Source: Sphingomonas sp. Leaf230
Lineage (GTDB): Bacteria; Pseudomonadota; Alphaproteobacteria; Sphingomonadales; Sphingomonadaceae
Length of the DNA stretch: 64,000 nucleotides
Reading direction: 5' to 3'
NCBI RefSeq assembly: GCF_001421745.1
Contig: NZ_LMKW01000001.1
Coordinates: 556,174-620,173, forward strand
The notes beneath the pieces were generated by a model, which saw only the letters and a list, made by a program, of their open reading frames with translations, did no database searches and was not told the DNA's origin. Below, one piece after another: positions 47,801 to 54,905 of the stretch (the first letter of the stretch is position 1; each line of letters begins with the position of its first letter). A program made the translations under genes and the position numbers.

Positions 47801-48203
47801 TTCGCATCCGCGCGGGCTCGGCTGGGTCGGGCTGCCGCAGGCGATCGTGTTCCAGATCGTGCTCGCCTCCATCTCGCCGATCATTGATCTCGCACTGCTG
47901 GTTAGCTTCGCCTCGACCTACCTCGCGGTGCAAGCGCATGGCTGGGAGCAAACGAGCCACGACGTCTATACGATGCTCGCCTACTGGCTAATCTTCACCG
48001 CGATCGACCTGCTCGCCGCGACGATCGCGTTCGCGCTGGAGCGCAAGGAACGCTGGCGGCTGCTCTGGCTGCTGATCCCGCAGCGGATCGGTTATCGACA
48101 GGTGATGTATTACGTCGTGCTGAAGGCGATCGCCCAGGCTTTGCGTGGACCGCTGGTCGGCTGGGGCAAGCTGGCGCGGACCGGGCGGGTTACGGCAAAC
48201 TAG
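44835..48203 (+). CDS. fusion of GH18-like hydrolase, NodB polysaccharide deacetylase and GT2 glycosyltransferase
   Basis: This 1122-residue membrane protein has an N-terminal membrane anchor (about 20-45). A GH18-like domain (about 90-420) has only the last residues of the catalytic DxxDxDxE motif, as GGVFYDFEDLP. The NodB deacetylase domain (about 475-680) has LALTFDDGPDPEW, EIGSHTYTHPNLA and FRAPYFGD. After a transmembrane stretch comes a GT2 domain (about 755-990): MIPAFNEERVIV, VIDDGSSDGTSR, ALDADTQFEP, TLAEDQDLTIAI and QRFRWAFG, the processive-synthase QxxRW type. Further transmembrane helices follow. Together it may make, deacetylate and trim an N-acetylhexosamine polymer. ATG 44835 is chosen at the membrane anchor. 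Confidence 0.88.
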   Translation: MSLNPVFYDASGRRRRRFTFGVAAFIALLLLSIAMFAVSIGAVPTAPLLPIEPEHPALHKLPAPRGGILRETRRDLNYYAKQLFGTSAAKPGVGNGANPPLAIAFHAPWDEASTASLARHVEQLDWLIPGWVSITGKDHHITVFRDQAGRDILNKAVHRPMILPMVQNAVDGNWDGAGSAAMFADPKARAAFLDKLVPFLSANHAGGVFYDFEDLPASAQPNYRAFLAETRARFAPRGWVVAIAAPVANPDWNLPAYAKVTDKVFLMAYDEHETSGAPGPIASQRWFARMVADAARGIPPAKLVVAIGSYAYDWHAGADSGNGDALDVEEAWQAAADSGTVPTFDKTSGNSSFAYSEGGVQHQVWLLDAASAYNQIAFLQKAGLGSVALWRLGSEDPGLWSIWGRDHRKLPIPDSIDNMPAGTNVDIEGSGEILKIAAEPVTGIRDAVPAKDGTIADVNFTRMPSPYVVVRTGYRPKQLALTFDDGPDPEWTPQILDILKREHAPATFFVIGENALTERPLLQRMVDEGHEIGSHTYTHPNLANVSQRQVKYELNTTQRLFQAFTGRSLRLFRAPYFGDAEPSTADEILPALEAQQRGYISVGLHVDPDDWKRPGVQAIIDRTIAGVEAGNPERSGNVILLHDAGGNRAQTVAALPIIIERLRAMGYSFVPVSTLAGLSRNQSMPVISSSDRVAAVADLALFSTLGGIVVALRWIFGIAITIGIIRALALSALALIQARRELKTVFPAIDPSRFVTVMIPAFNEERVIVRAVEGVLASNDVAIEVIVIDDGSSDGTSRVVAEAFAGDDRVRLLTLENGGKARALNRGLELARGEIVIALDADTQFEPMTIARLARWFDDPKLGAVAGNAKVGNRVNLITKWQALEYITAQNLERRALARLNAMTVVPGAVGAWRLKAIRSVGGYPDDTLAEDQDLTIAIQRHGWKVQYDQFAIAWTEAPETMRALAKQRFRWAFGTLQCLYKHRSAIGSSHPRGLGWVGLPQAIVFQIVLASISPIIDLALLVSFASTYLAVQAHGWEQTSHDVYTMLAYWLIFTAIDLLAATIAFALERKERWRLLWLLIPQRIGYRQVMYYVVLKAIAQALRGPLVGWGKLARTGRVTAN

Positions 48204-48283
48204 GCGCGCAACGTATCGAACCGACTCGCGTTATGGCCCTGCGCTATATATCGGGTACGCGCAGAGTTCGAGAGGTAGGTGGC

Positions 48284-49042
48284 ATGCGGTATCTGACGAC
48301 GGCGCTGGTGATGGCGGCAAGTCTTGGGGCGACGGGTGCGGAGGCACAGCAGCGCCCTCCGATGGTGCTCGCTGCCGCCTCGTTGCAGGAGTCGTTGACT
48401 GCGGCCGCCGATGCGTGGGCGAAGAAGGGGCATGTGAAGCCGACGATCTCGTTCGCGGCTTCGTCGGCGCTCGCGCGGCAGGTCGAGGCCGGTGCGCCGG
48501 CGGATTTGTTCGTGTCGGCGGACGAGGACTGGATGAACGCACTTGCCGCGAAGAACCTGATCGTCACCAGCACCCGCGTCACGTTCCTCGGCAACCGCCT
48601 CGTGGTCGCGGCGCCGGCGGGTAGCAAGGTAAGAATCCCGGTGCGCCCGCCGGCTGCGCTCGTTCGCGTACTGACCGCCGGGCCGTTGGCGATGGCGGAT
48701 ACCGCAGTGCCAGCCGGAAAATACGGGCAGGCGTCGCTTGAGAAGCTCGGCGTCTGGGCGCAGGTGTCGCCGAAGATAGTTCGCGCGGAAAATGTCCGCG
48801 CGACGCTGGCCCTGGTCGAGCGCGGCGCGGCACCGCTCGCGATCGTCTACGCCACCGATGCCAAGGCGTCGCCCAAGGTTCGTATCGCTGGCGTCTTCCC
48901 CGAGGCAACGCACCCGGCGATCACTTATCCAGTCGCGCGGCTGAAGACGTCGACGAACCCGGAGGCGGAAGGCTTCCGCCGCTTCCTCGTCTCGCCCGCG
49001 GGCAAGGCGATCTTCGTCCGCTACGGGTTCTCCGCGCGCTAG
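48284..49042 (+). CDS. modA: molybdate ABC transporter, periplasmic binding protein
   Basis: ModA binds molybdate or tungstate in the periplasm. The 252-residue precursor has a signal peptide (MRYLTTALVMAASLGATGAE, AQ cut), the N-terminal LAAASLQESLTAAADAWA oxyanion-binding start, SSALARQVEAGAPADLFVSA, LAMADTAVPAGKYG, and AIVYATDAKASPKV. GAGGTAGG precedes the ATG. modB begins within its stop codon. CGCTATATA at 48242-48250 matches one half of a ModE Mo-box, but no second half-site is clear. Confidence 0.93.
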   Translation: MRYLTTALVMAASLGATGAEAQQRPPMVLAAASLQESLTAAADAWAKKGHVKPTISFAASSALARQVEAGAPADLFVSADEDWMNALAAKNLIVTSTRVTFLGNRLVVAAPAGSKVRIPVRPPAALVRVLTAGPLAMADTAVPAGKYGQASLEKLGVWAQVSPKIVRAENVRATLALVERGAAPLAIVYATDAKASPKVRIAGVFPEATHPAITYPVARLKTSTNPEAEGFRRFLVSPAGKAIFVRYGFSAR

Positions 49043-49731
49043 TGCTCGACGCGACCGAATGGGGGATCGTCGCGCTGTCGTTGAAGGTCGGTGGCGTCGC
49101 GATGGCGGTGACCTTGCCGATCGCGTTTGCGCTCGCCTGGCTGCTCGCGCGCGTCCGCTTTCCGGGGAAAGTCGTCGTCGATGCGGCGATCCATCTGCCG
49201 TTGGTAGTTCCACCGGTCGTGACCGGTTGGTTGCTGTTGCTGGCGTTCGGACCCAATGGCCCGATCGGTGCTTGGTTGCAGGACTGGTTCGGCGTGACGG
49301 TCCTGTTCCGCTGGACCGGCGCGGCGATCGCGGCGGGCGTCATGGCGCTGCCGTTGATGGTGCGCGCGATGCGGATCTCGATCGAAGCGGTCGATAGGCG
49401 GCTCGAGAATGCGGCGCGAACGCTAGGTGCGGGGCCGTGGCGCGTGTTCTGGACGCTAACCTTGCCGCTCAGTATCCCCGGCGTACTGGCCGGCGCGGTA
49501 CTCGGCTTTGCGCGGTCGATTGGCGAGTTCGGCGCGACGATCACCTTCGTCTCCAACGTACCCGGCGAAACGCAGACCTTGCCGCTGGCGATCTATTCGG
49601 CGCTCCAGCAACCTAGCGCCGATGCGCTGGTGTGGCGATTATCGTGCGTTTCGGTAGGCTTGTCGCTGATCGCTCTGATTGCGTCGGAACTGTTGACGCG
49701 CCGTGCAGGGCGGGGTCTCCATGTCCTTTGA
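49042..49731 (+). CDS. modB: molybdate ABC transporter permease
   Basis: ModB is the inner-membrane permease. The 229-residue protein has about five hydrophobic segments, HLPLVVPPVVTGWLLLLAFG, and the EAA-loop RLENAARTLGAGPWRVFWTL that contacts ModC, plus FARSIGEFGATITFVSN, all typical. The GTG start shares the last base of the modA stop codon (TAGTG). It overlaps modC by 11 bases. Confidence 0.94.
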   Translation: MLDATEWGIVALSLKVGGVAMAVTLPIAFALAWLLARVRFPGKVVVDAAIHLPLVVPPVVTGWLLLLAFGPNGPIGAWLQDWFGVTVLFRWTGAAIAAGVMALPLMVRAMRISIEAVDRRLENAARTLGAGPWRVFWTLTLPLSIPGVLAGAVLGFARSIGEFGATITFVSNVPGETQTLPLAIYSALQQPSADALVWRLSCVSVGLSLIALIASELLTRRAGRGLHVL

Positions 49732-50320
49732 GATCGATATCGAGAAGCGCCTCGGCGATACGCAGGTGTCGTTGACGTTGGCGGCAGGCGAGGGGGCGAC
49801 GGTGTTGTTCGGCCCGTCTGGCGTCGGCAAATCCAGCGTTCTCAACATGGTTGCCGGGCTACTCCGCCCCGACCGCGGCCGTATCGCGGTCGATGGTGAA
49901 CCGCTGTTCGGCGACGGCTTGGACGTACCACCCGAGCGCAGGAGAGCGGGATATGTCTTTCAGGAAGCGCGATTATTCCCGCATAAGCGCGTGCGCGCGA
50001 ACCTGCTGTACGGCGTCCGTGGGGAAGCCCAGCGGTTCGAGGACATCATCGGCTTTCTCGGCATCGGCCATCTGCTCGAACGCTGGCCACGCACGCTCTC
50101 CGGCGGCGAAGCTCAGCGAGTGGCGATCGGCCGGGCGCTGCTCAGCCAACCGCGCTTCCTGTTGCTCGACGAGCCGCTGTCGTCGCTCGATCGTGCGCGC
50201 CGCGAAGAGATCATGCTGGCGATCGAGCATGTCCGCGACGTGCTCAAGCTTCCGATCCTGATGGTGACGCACGACCCTGAAGAAGCCGAGCGGATCGGAA
50301 ACCGGGTCGTGCGTATGTAG
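49721..50320 (+). CDS. modC: molybdate ABC transporter ATPase, short form
   Basis: ModC hydrolyses ATP for molybdate import. The protein is only 199 residues and shows Walker A LFGPSGVGKSSVLNM, the Q-loop region GYVFQEARLFPHKRV, the signature LSGGEAQRVAIGRALL, Walker B FLLLDEPLSSLD and the switch His in MVTHDPEEAE. ModC is usually about 350 residues with a C-terminal TOBE/Mop molybdate-binding domain; here that domain is missing and the stop codon follows directly after the ATPase core. ATG 49721 has GGGCGGGG upstream. It converges with the GH3 gene. Confidence 0.9.
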   Translation: MSFEIDIEKRLGDTQVSLTLAAGEGATVLFGPSGVGKSSVLNMVAGLLRPDRGRIAVDGEPLFGDGLDVPPERRRAGYVFQEARLFPHKRVRANLLYGVRGEAQRFEDIIGFLGIGHLLERWPRTLSGGEAQRVAIGRALLSQPRFLLLDEPLSSLDRARREEIMLAIEHVRDVLKLPILMVTHDPEEAERIGNRVVRM

Positions 50321-50338
50321 CTTCGCGGACGAGCAAAA

Positions 50339-52570
50339 TTATACGAGTTCGAAGCTTTGTTTCTCGCCATCGACCGAACTCGTCGCGACCCAGAGGTCGA
50401 ACAGGCCCGGTTCGATCACCCAATCGCCGTCACCCCAGAAGCGCAGGTCTTCGCGCTGCAAGCTCAATGTCACGCGCTTCGATGCGCCCGGCGCCAACGA
50501 GACGCGCGCGAACCCCTTGAGTTCGCGGACCGGTCGGGTGCGGCTGGCGACCCGGTCGTGGATGTAGAGCTGCACCACTTCGTCGCCGGCGCGCGCATCG
50601 GTGTTCGTAACGGTGGCGGTCACCGTGAGCGCACTGGTCATCCGCGCTGGCACGACTACGTTCGATACCGAAAAGCTGGTGTAGCTCAGGCCGTGACCGA
50701 ACGGATAAAGCGCTGCGTTCTGGGTCTCGCGGTAGCGCGACTTGTATTCCTGGCTGCCCGTATTCGGCGCCGGGCGGCCAGTGTTCTTGTGGTTGTAGAA
50801 ATGGGGTTCCTGCCCGCTCTCGTTGGGGAAGCTGGCGGAGAGCTTGGCTGAAGGGTTGACGTCGCCGAACAGAACGTCGGCGATCGCGTTGCCGCTTTCG
50901 GATCCGAGAAACCATGTCGCAAGGATCGCTGGTGCGGCCTTCACAGCGCCGTGCAAGGCAAGAGCGCGGCCATGGCGGAGGAGGATAATCATTGGCTTGC
51001 CGGTCTTCGCGATGGCTTCGGCGAGCGCCATCTGTGGTGCGGGGATAGTAATCTCGGTACGCGATTGCGCTTCGCCCGACATGAGCTGCGATTCTCCGAC
51101 CGCGAGCAGGACAATGTCCGCGTTTTGCGCGGCGGCGACGGCTGCAGCGATGCCACCGGGCAGGGGGGCTTCGATTTCCGACCCCGGCGCCGTCGTGACC
51201 GTCAGTCCGCGAGCGCGGAGGCCTTGCGCGATCGAGACGTTGAGCTTTTCGTCAGCCATGAACGCCCAGGTGCCGACGACGTTTTTGCGATCCTCCGCGA
51301 ACGGGCCAATCACGGCAATTCGGCCCGGGTTCTTCTTCAAAGGCAGCAGGTTACCGTCGTTCTTTAGCAATACGATCGAACGTGCACCGGCCTCGCGGCT
51401 GAGCTTCAGCATGGCGGGCGTCGAGACGCTGGTGCGTTCCGCCTTCTGGCTGACCGAGCGATAGGGGTTGTCGAACAGGCCGATCGCATCCTTCAGGTGC
51501 AGCACACGTCGAACGCCTTCGTCGAGCCGCGCGAGCGGGACCTCGCCCTTCTCGACGAGGTCGGGCAGCCACAAATTGAACAGGTTGGACTGCATGGCCA
51601 TGTCCATGCCCGCCATGAACGCCTTCTTGGCGGCGTCGCGGCCATCGGCGGCGTAGCCGTGTGCGATCAGTTCCTCGTCCGCGGTATAGTCGCCGACCAC
51701 CATCCCGCGGAACCGCCATTCGCCGCGCAGCAGGTCGGTCATCAGCCAGTGATTGCCGCTGGAAGGAACGCCGTCGATGTCGTTGAACGCACTCATCAAA
51801 GTCGCTACGCCAGCATCGACCGCAGCCTTGAACGGCGCCAGATGGACTTCGTGCAGCGTTGCGGGCGATATTTCGGTGAAGTTGTAATCCTGGCCACCGG
51901 AAACTGCTCCGTACGCGGCGAAATGCTTGGCACAGGCGGCGACGCGCGTAGGGTCGCGAAGATCGTTGCCCTGAAAACCGCGGACGCGCGCTTTGGCCAG
52001 TTCCATGCCGAGGTACGGATCCTCGCCAAAGCCTTCCGCGACACGACCCCAGCGTTGATCGCGCGCGACGTCGACCATCGGCGCGAAGGTCCAGTGGATG
52101 CCGAGCGCCGTGGTCTCAAGCGCGGCCGCACGTGCGGTGCGCATCGCTAGGTCGGGGTCGAACGCGCAGGCTTCTGCGATCGGTAGCGGGTAGGCGGTGC
52201 GCAGGCCGTGGATGACGTCGCCAGCGAAGATCAGGGGAATCTTCAAGCGGGTCGCGAGCGCGGCGTCCTGCGCCGCCTTGGCACCGGCATAGCCGACACC
52301 GTTGAAAAGCATGCCGATTTGCCCGGTCTTGATTCGAGCAAGCTGCTCCGCCGCGCCACCGGTCGCAAGGCCCGGGTTGAAGGGGACGCCGATCGGGCGG
52401 ATCTGATCCGAGAAGCAACTGAGCTGACCCGCCTTCTCGGAGGGCGTCATCTTGGCGATCAGGCTCTCGATCCGGTCGCTTTGCGCAAACACGGCGGTCG
52501 AGCCGAGCGACAGGCCAGCGATGGCCGTGCCGCCGGTCAACATCTGGCGACGGTCTAGAATGGGCGACAT
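50339..52570 (-). CDS. bglX: GH3 beta-glucosidase (BglX-like), Tat-type signal
   Basis: This 743-residue enzyme would cleave terminal beta-glucosides, probably in the periplasm. The N-terminus has a twin-arginine pattern (MSPILDRRQMLTGGTAIAGL). The GH3 (alpha/beta)8 domain has FAGDVIHGLRTAYPLP, WTFAPMVDVARDQRWGRVAE, CAKHFAAYG and the nucleophile region MVVGDYTADEEL. A second domain contains VLLAVGESQLMSGEAQSR, and the C-terminal FnIII-like domain begins after YPFGHGLSYTSF. The order of domains and length match BglX. It lies 78 bp downstream of htpG on the same strand, with a hairpin between. Confidence 0.92.
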   Translation of the reverse strand: MSPILDRRQMLTGGTAIAGLSLGSTAVFAQSDRIESLIAKMTPSEKAGQLSCFSDQIRPIGVPFNPGLATGGAAEQLARIKTGQIGMLFNGVGYAGAKAAQDAALATRLKIPLIFAGDVIHGLRTAYPLPIAEACAFDPDLAMRTARAAALETTALGIHWTFAPMVDVARDQRWGRVAEGFGEDPYLGMELAKARVRGFQGNDLRDPTRVAACAKHFAAYGAVSGGQDYNFTEISPATLHEVHLAPFKAAVDAGVATLMSAFNDIDGVPSSGNHWLMTDLLRGEWRFRGMVVGDYTADEELIAHGYAADGRDAAKKAFMAGMDMAMQSNLFNLWLPDLVEKGEVPLARLDEGVRRVLHLKDAIGLFDNPYRSVSQKAERTSVSTPAMLKLSREAGARSIVLLKNDGNLLPLKKNPGRIAVIGPFAEDRKNVVGTWAFMADEKLNVSIAQGLRARGLTVTTAPGSEIEAPLPGGIAAAVAAAQNADIVLLAVGESQLMSGEAQSRTEITIPAPQMALAEAIAKTGKPMIILLRHGRALALHGAVKAAPAILATWFLGSESGNAIADVLFGDVNPSAKLSASFPNESGQEPHFYNHKNTGRPAPNTGSQEYKSRYRETQNAALYPFGHGLSYTSFSVSNVVVPARMTSALTVTATVTNTDARAGDEVVQLYIHDRVASRTRPVRELKGFARVSLAPGASKRVTLSLQREDLRFWGDGDWVIEPGLFDLWVATSSVDGEKQSFELV

Positions 52571-52609
52571 ATCCTGCTCCTCAGTCTTTGGAGCGGGGTA
52601 GTCGCTGGA

Positions 52610-52639
52610 CCGCGGTTCCGCAAACTTGCGAAACCGCGG
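52610..52639. terminator. stem-loop between htpG and the GH3 gene
   Basis: CCGCGGTTCCGC-AAACTT-GCGAAACCGCGG forms a stable 12-bp stem with one mismatch and a 6-base loop, starting ten bases beyond the htpG stop codon. No T-run is seen on either strand, so termination may be partial. Confidence 0.5.
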
Positions 52640-52648
52640 CCGGGGCGG

Positions 52649-54553
52649 TTAGCCCAGCGCGCGCGTGAACAGTCGCGTCAGGCGAGCGGAGAATGCCCGG
52701 GCATCGATCGGGCGCTCCCCGTCGGCAATCTGCGCTTCGTCGAACAACAGGTGCGCCGCGTCCTCGCGCAGGGCCGTCTCGTCCTCACCGAGCGCCGCCA
52801 GCTTGGCGATCAATGCCGAGCGCGGGTTTATTTCCAGCACTGGCTTGGCGGCAGGCATCGCCTGACCGCTCGCCGCGAGGATGCGTTCGAGCTGGCGGTC
52901 CATCCCGCTGTCCGCCGCGACGAGGCAGACGGCGCTGTCGGTCAGGCGCTCCGACGCTCGAACCTCAGAGACGGCATCGGCGAGCGTCGTTTTCACGAAC
53001 GCGATGAAGTCCGCGACTTCGGGCGTCGCATCGGCGGTCGGCTGCTCGGCACCGTCGACGAGCGGGATCAGGCCGAGATCGGCAGCACCCTGCGTGACCG
53101 ACTTGAACGGCTTGCCGTCGTGATCGATGCCCGCCGTCACCCAGAAGCCGTCGACCGAGTCCGGCAGCAATAGCACCTCGATCCCGCGGGCACGGAACCC
53201 TTCGAGCTGTGGCGAGGCTTCGAGGCGGTCGAGATCGGTACCGACCGCGTAGTAAATCGCAGTCTGGTTGTCCTTCATCGCCGCGACGTAGTCCGCGACC
53301 GAACGCCAAGCGCCCGCGGACGTCGTGGTTTTGAAGCGTGCGAGCTTTAGCAGCACCTCGCGCCGTTCGAAATCCTCGTACAGCCCTTCCTTCAGGACCG
53401 CGCCGAAATTCTCCCAGATCTTCGCATACGCTTCAGGATCGCGGGTCGTGAGCTTGTCGAGTTCGGACAGCACGCGGCCGGTCACGCCCTTGCGGATCGC
53501 CGAGAGCATCGGGCTTTCCTGAATCATCTCACGCGAGACGTTCAGCGGCAGATCGGAGGAATCCACCAGCCCGCGCATGAAGCGGAGATAGCGCGGCAAA
53601 ACTTCGGCGTCGTCGGTGATGAAGACGCGTTTGACGTATAACTTCATGCGGCCGTTGCGGTCGGGGTCGAACAGGTCGAACGGCTTGGCGCCCGGGACAT
53701 AGGCGAGCACCGAATATTCGTGCAGCCCTTCGGCGCGGTAGTGAAGCGTCAGCGCGGGTTCGTCATACTGGCCGGAGACGCTGCGGTAGAAATCGGCATA
53801 GTCCTCCGCGGAAATATCCGCCTTCGGCTTGGTCCAGAGCGCGGCGCCGTCGGCGATGTCGACCGGATCGGCATCGGGCTTTTCGCGCAGCGTGATCGGT
53901 ACGGGCACGTGGCCCGACTGGTCCTTGATCAGGCGCTCGACGGTGAAACGGTCGGTGTAGGTGGTCGCGTCGTCGAGCAGGTGCAGCACGACGCGGGTGC
54001 CGCGGGCAGGGGCGTCGGCGGTCGGCACGTCGGCGATCGTGTAGGTGCCGAGGCCGTCCGACGACCAGAGCGAGGCGATGTCCGCGCCGGCGCGCCGCGA
54101 GATCACGTCGACCTTCGATGCGACCATGAACGCGGAATAGAAGCCGACGCCGAACTGGCCGATCAGCTGCGCGCCGTCGCTTCCGCTCGACGCGGCGATC
54201 CGGTCCATGAACGCCTTGGTGCCCGAGCGCGCGATCGTGCCAAGCGCCTCGCCCATGTCCTCGGCAGTCATGCCGATGCCGTTGTCCTCGATCGTCAGCG
54301 TCTTGGCGTCGGGATCGAGCGTGATCGCGATCGCCAGCCGGGTCTCGTCGCCAAGCAACTCGGGCGCGCTCAACGCCTCGTACCGCAGCTTTTCACACGC
54401 ATCGGCGGCGTTCGAGATCAGCTCGCGCAGGAATACGGTCTTATCCGAATAGACCGAGTGCACCATCATGTGGAGCAGCCGCGCGACGTCCGCCTCGAAG
54501 GCGTGGGTCTCGGGCGCGGACGTCTCGGCAGCGGAAGCGGTTTCGATGGTCAT
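52649..54553 (-). CDS. htpG: Hsp90-family chaperone HtpG
   Basis: HtpG is the bacterial Hsp90, an ATP-dependent chaperone acting late on selected clients. The 634-residue protein has the GHKL ATPase motifs FLRELISNAADACEKLRYEA, IEDNGIGMT and LIGQFGVGFYSAFMVAS, a middle domain YLRFMRGLVDSSDLPLNVSR, and the C-terminal dimerisation domain. ATG 54553 gives MTIETASAAETSAPETHAFE. The 18 upstream codons in frame are not supported. A heat-shock-like promoter lies upstream. Confidence 0.96.
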   Translation of the reverse strand: MTIETASAAETSAPETHAFEADVARLLHMMVHSVYSDKTVFLRELISNAADACEKLRYEALSAPELLGDETRLAIAITLDPDAKTLTIEDNGIGMTAEDMGEALGTIARSGTKAFMDRIAASSGSDGAQLIGQFGVGFYSAFMVASKVDVISRRAGADIASLWSSDGLGTYTIADVPTADAPARGTRVVLHLLDDATTYTDRFTVERLIKDQSGHVPVPITLREKPDADPVDIADGAALWTKPKADISAEDYADFYRSVSGQYDEPALTLHYRAEGLHEYSVLAYVPGAKPFDLFDPDRNGRMKLYVKRVFITDDAEVLPRYLRFMRGLVDSSDLPLNVSREMIQESPMLSAIRKGVTGRVLSELDKLTTRDPEAYAKIWENFGAVLKEGLYEDFERREVLLKLARFKTTTSAGAWRSVADYVAAMKDNQTAIYYAVGTDLDRLEASPQLEGFRARGIEVLLLPDSVDGFWVTAGIDHDGKPFKSVTQGAADLGLIPLVDGAEQPTADATPEVADFIAFVKTTLADAVSEVRASERLTDSAVCLVAADSGMDRQLERILAASGQAMPAAKPVLEINPRSALIAKLAALGEDETALREDAAHLLFDEAQIADGERPIDARAFSARLTRLFTRALG

Positions 54554-54590
54554 AGGATGTGACAGGTCTCTTGGTGAAATGATCAGTCCG

Positions 54591-54621
54591 AGAATTGGCC
54601 GGAGCACGTACCGAATTCAAG
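54591..54621 (-). promoter_or_regulatory. candidate heat-shock (sigma-32) promoter of htpG
   Basis: On the minus strand CTTGAA (54621-54616) is followed after 15 bases by GGCCAATTCT (54600-54591), close to the RpoH pattern CTTGAA-N13-15-CCCCATNT. It lies about 40 bp before the htpG start, where a heat-shock promoter is expected. Confidence 0.45.
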
Positions 54622-54905
54622 GCCCGCGTGTTCGTACGGGTTATCGCCACAAGATCGTCACCGCGGCGTTAAAGATTTCATTTGCGTTACATGCCAAAGC
54701 AATGTTCAATCCGGATCGTCCAGTCAAAAGATGCAACGTGTCGAGATATCGCGTGCAAAGGAACGATGTGTTCTTTTGCGATCGCTGTCTGACGTCCATC
54801 GGGGCTGGCGGGGGATGATGATCCTGCAAGGCTGCTGACGGGTTCGATCCGCCGGCAATTCTGATGTTCGGCAAACCCAGGGGGGTGCCGTTTCGGGGGG
54901 CCTTG
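54622..54905. other. divergent intergenic region htpG / amine oxidase
   Basis: No gene is supported here. The stretch is AT-richer than average around 54650-54790 and must hold the promoter of the amine oxidase gene. Overlapping frames on both strands extend from neighbouring genes and show no recognisable protein. Confidence 0.4.

Noticed and set aside
48242..48250. Complete ModE binding site before modA
   Set aside because: Only one half-site (CGCTATATA) is present; no matching inverted half lies within the normal distance, so it is not listed as a feature.
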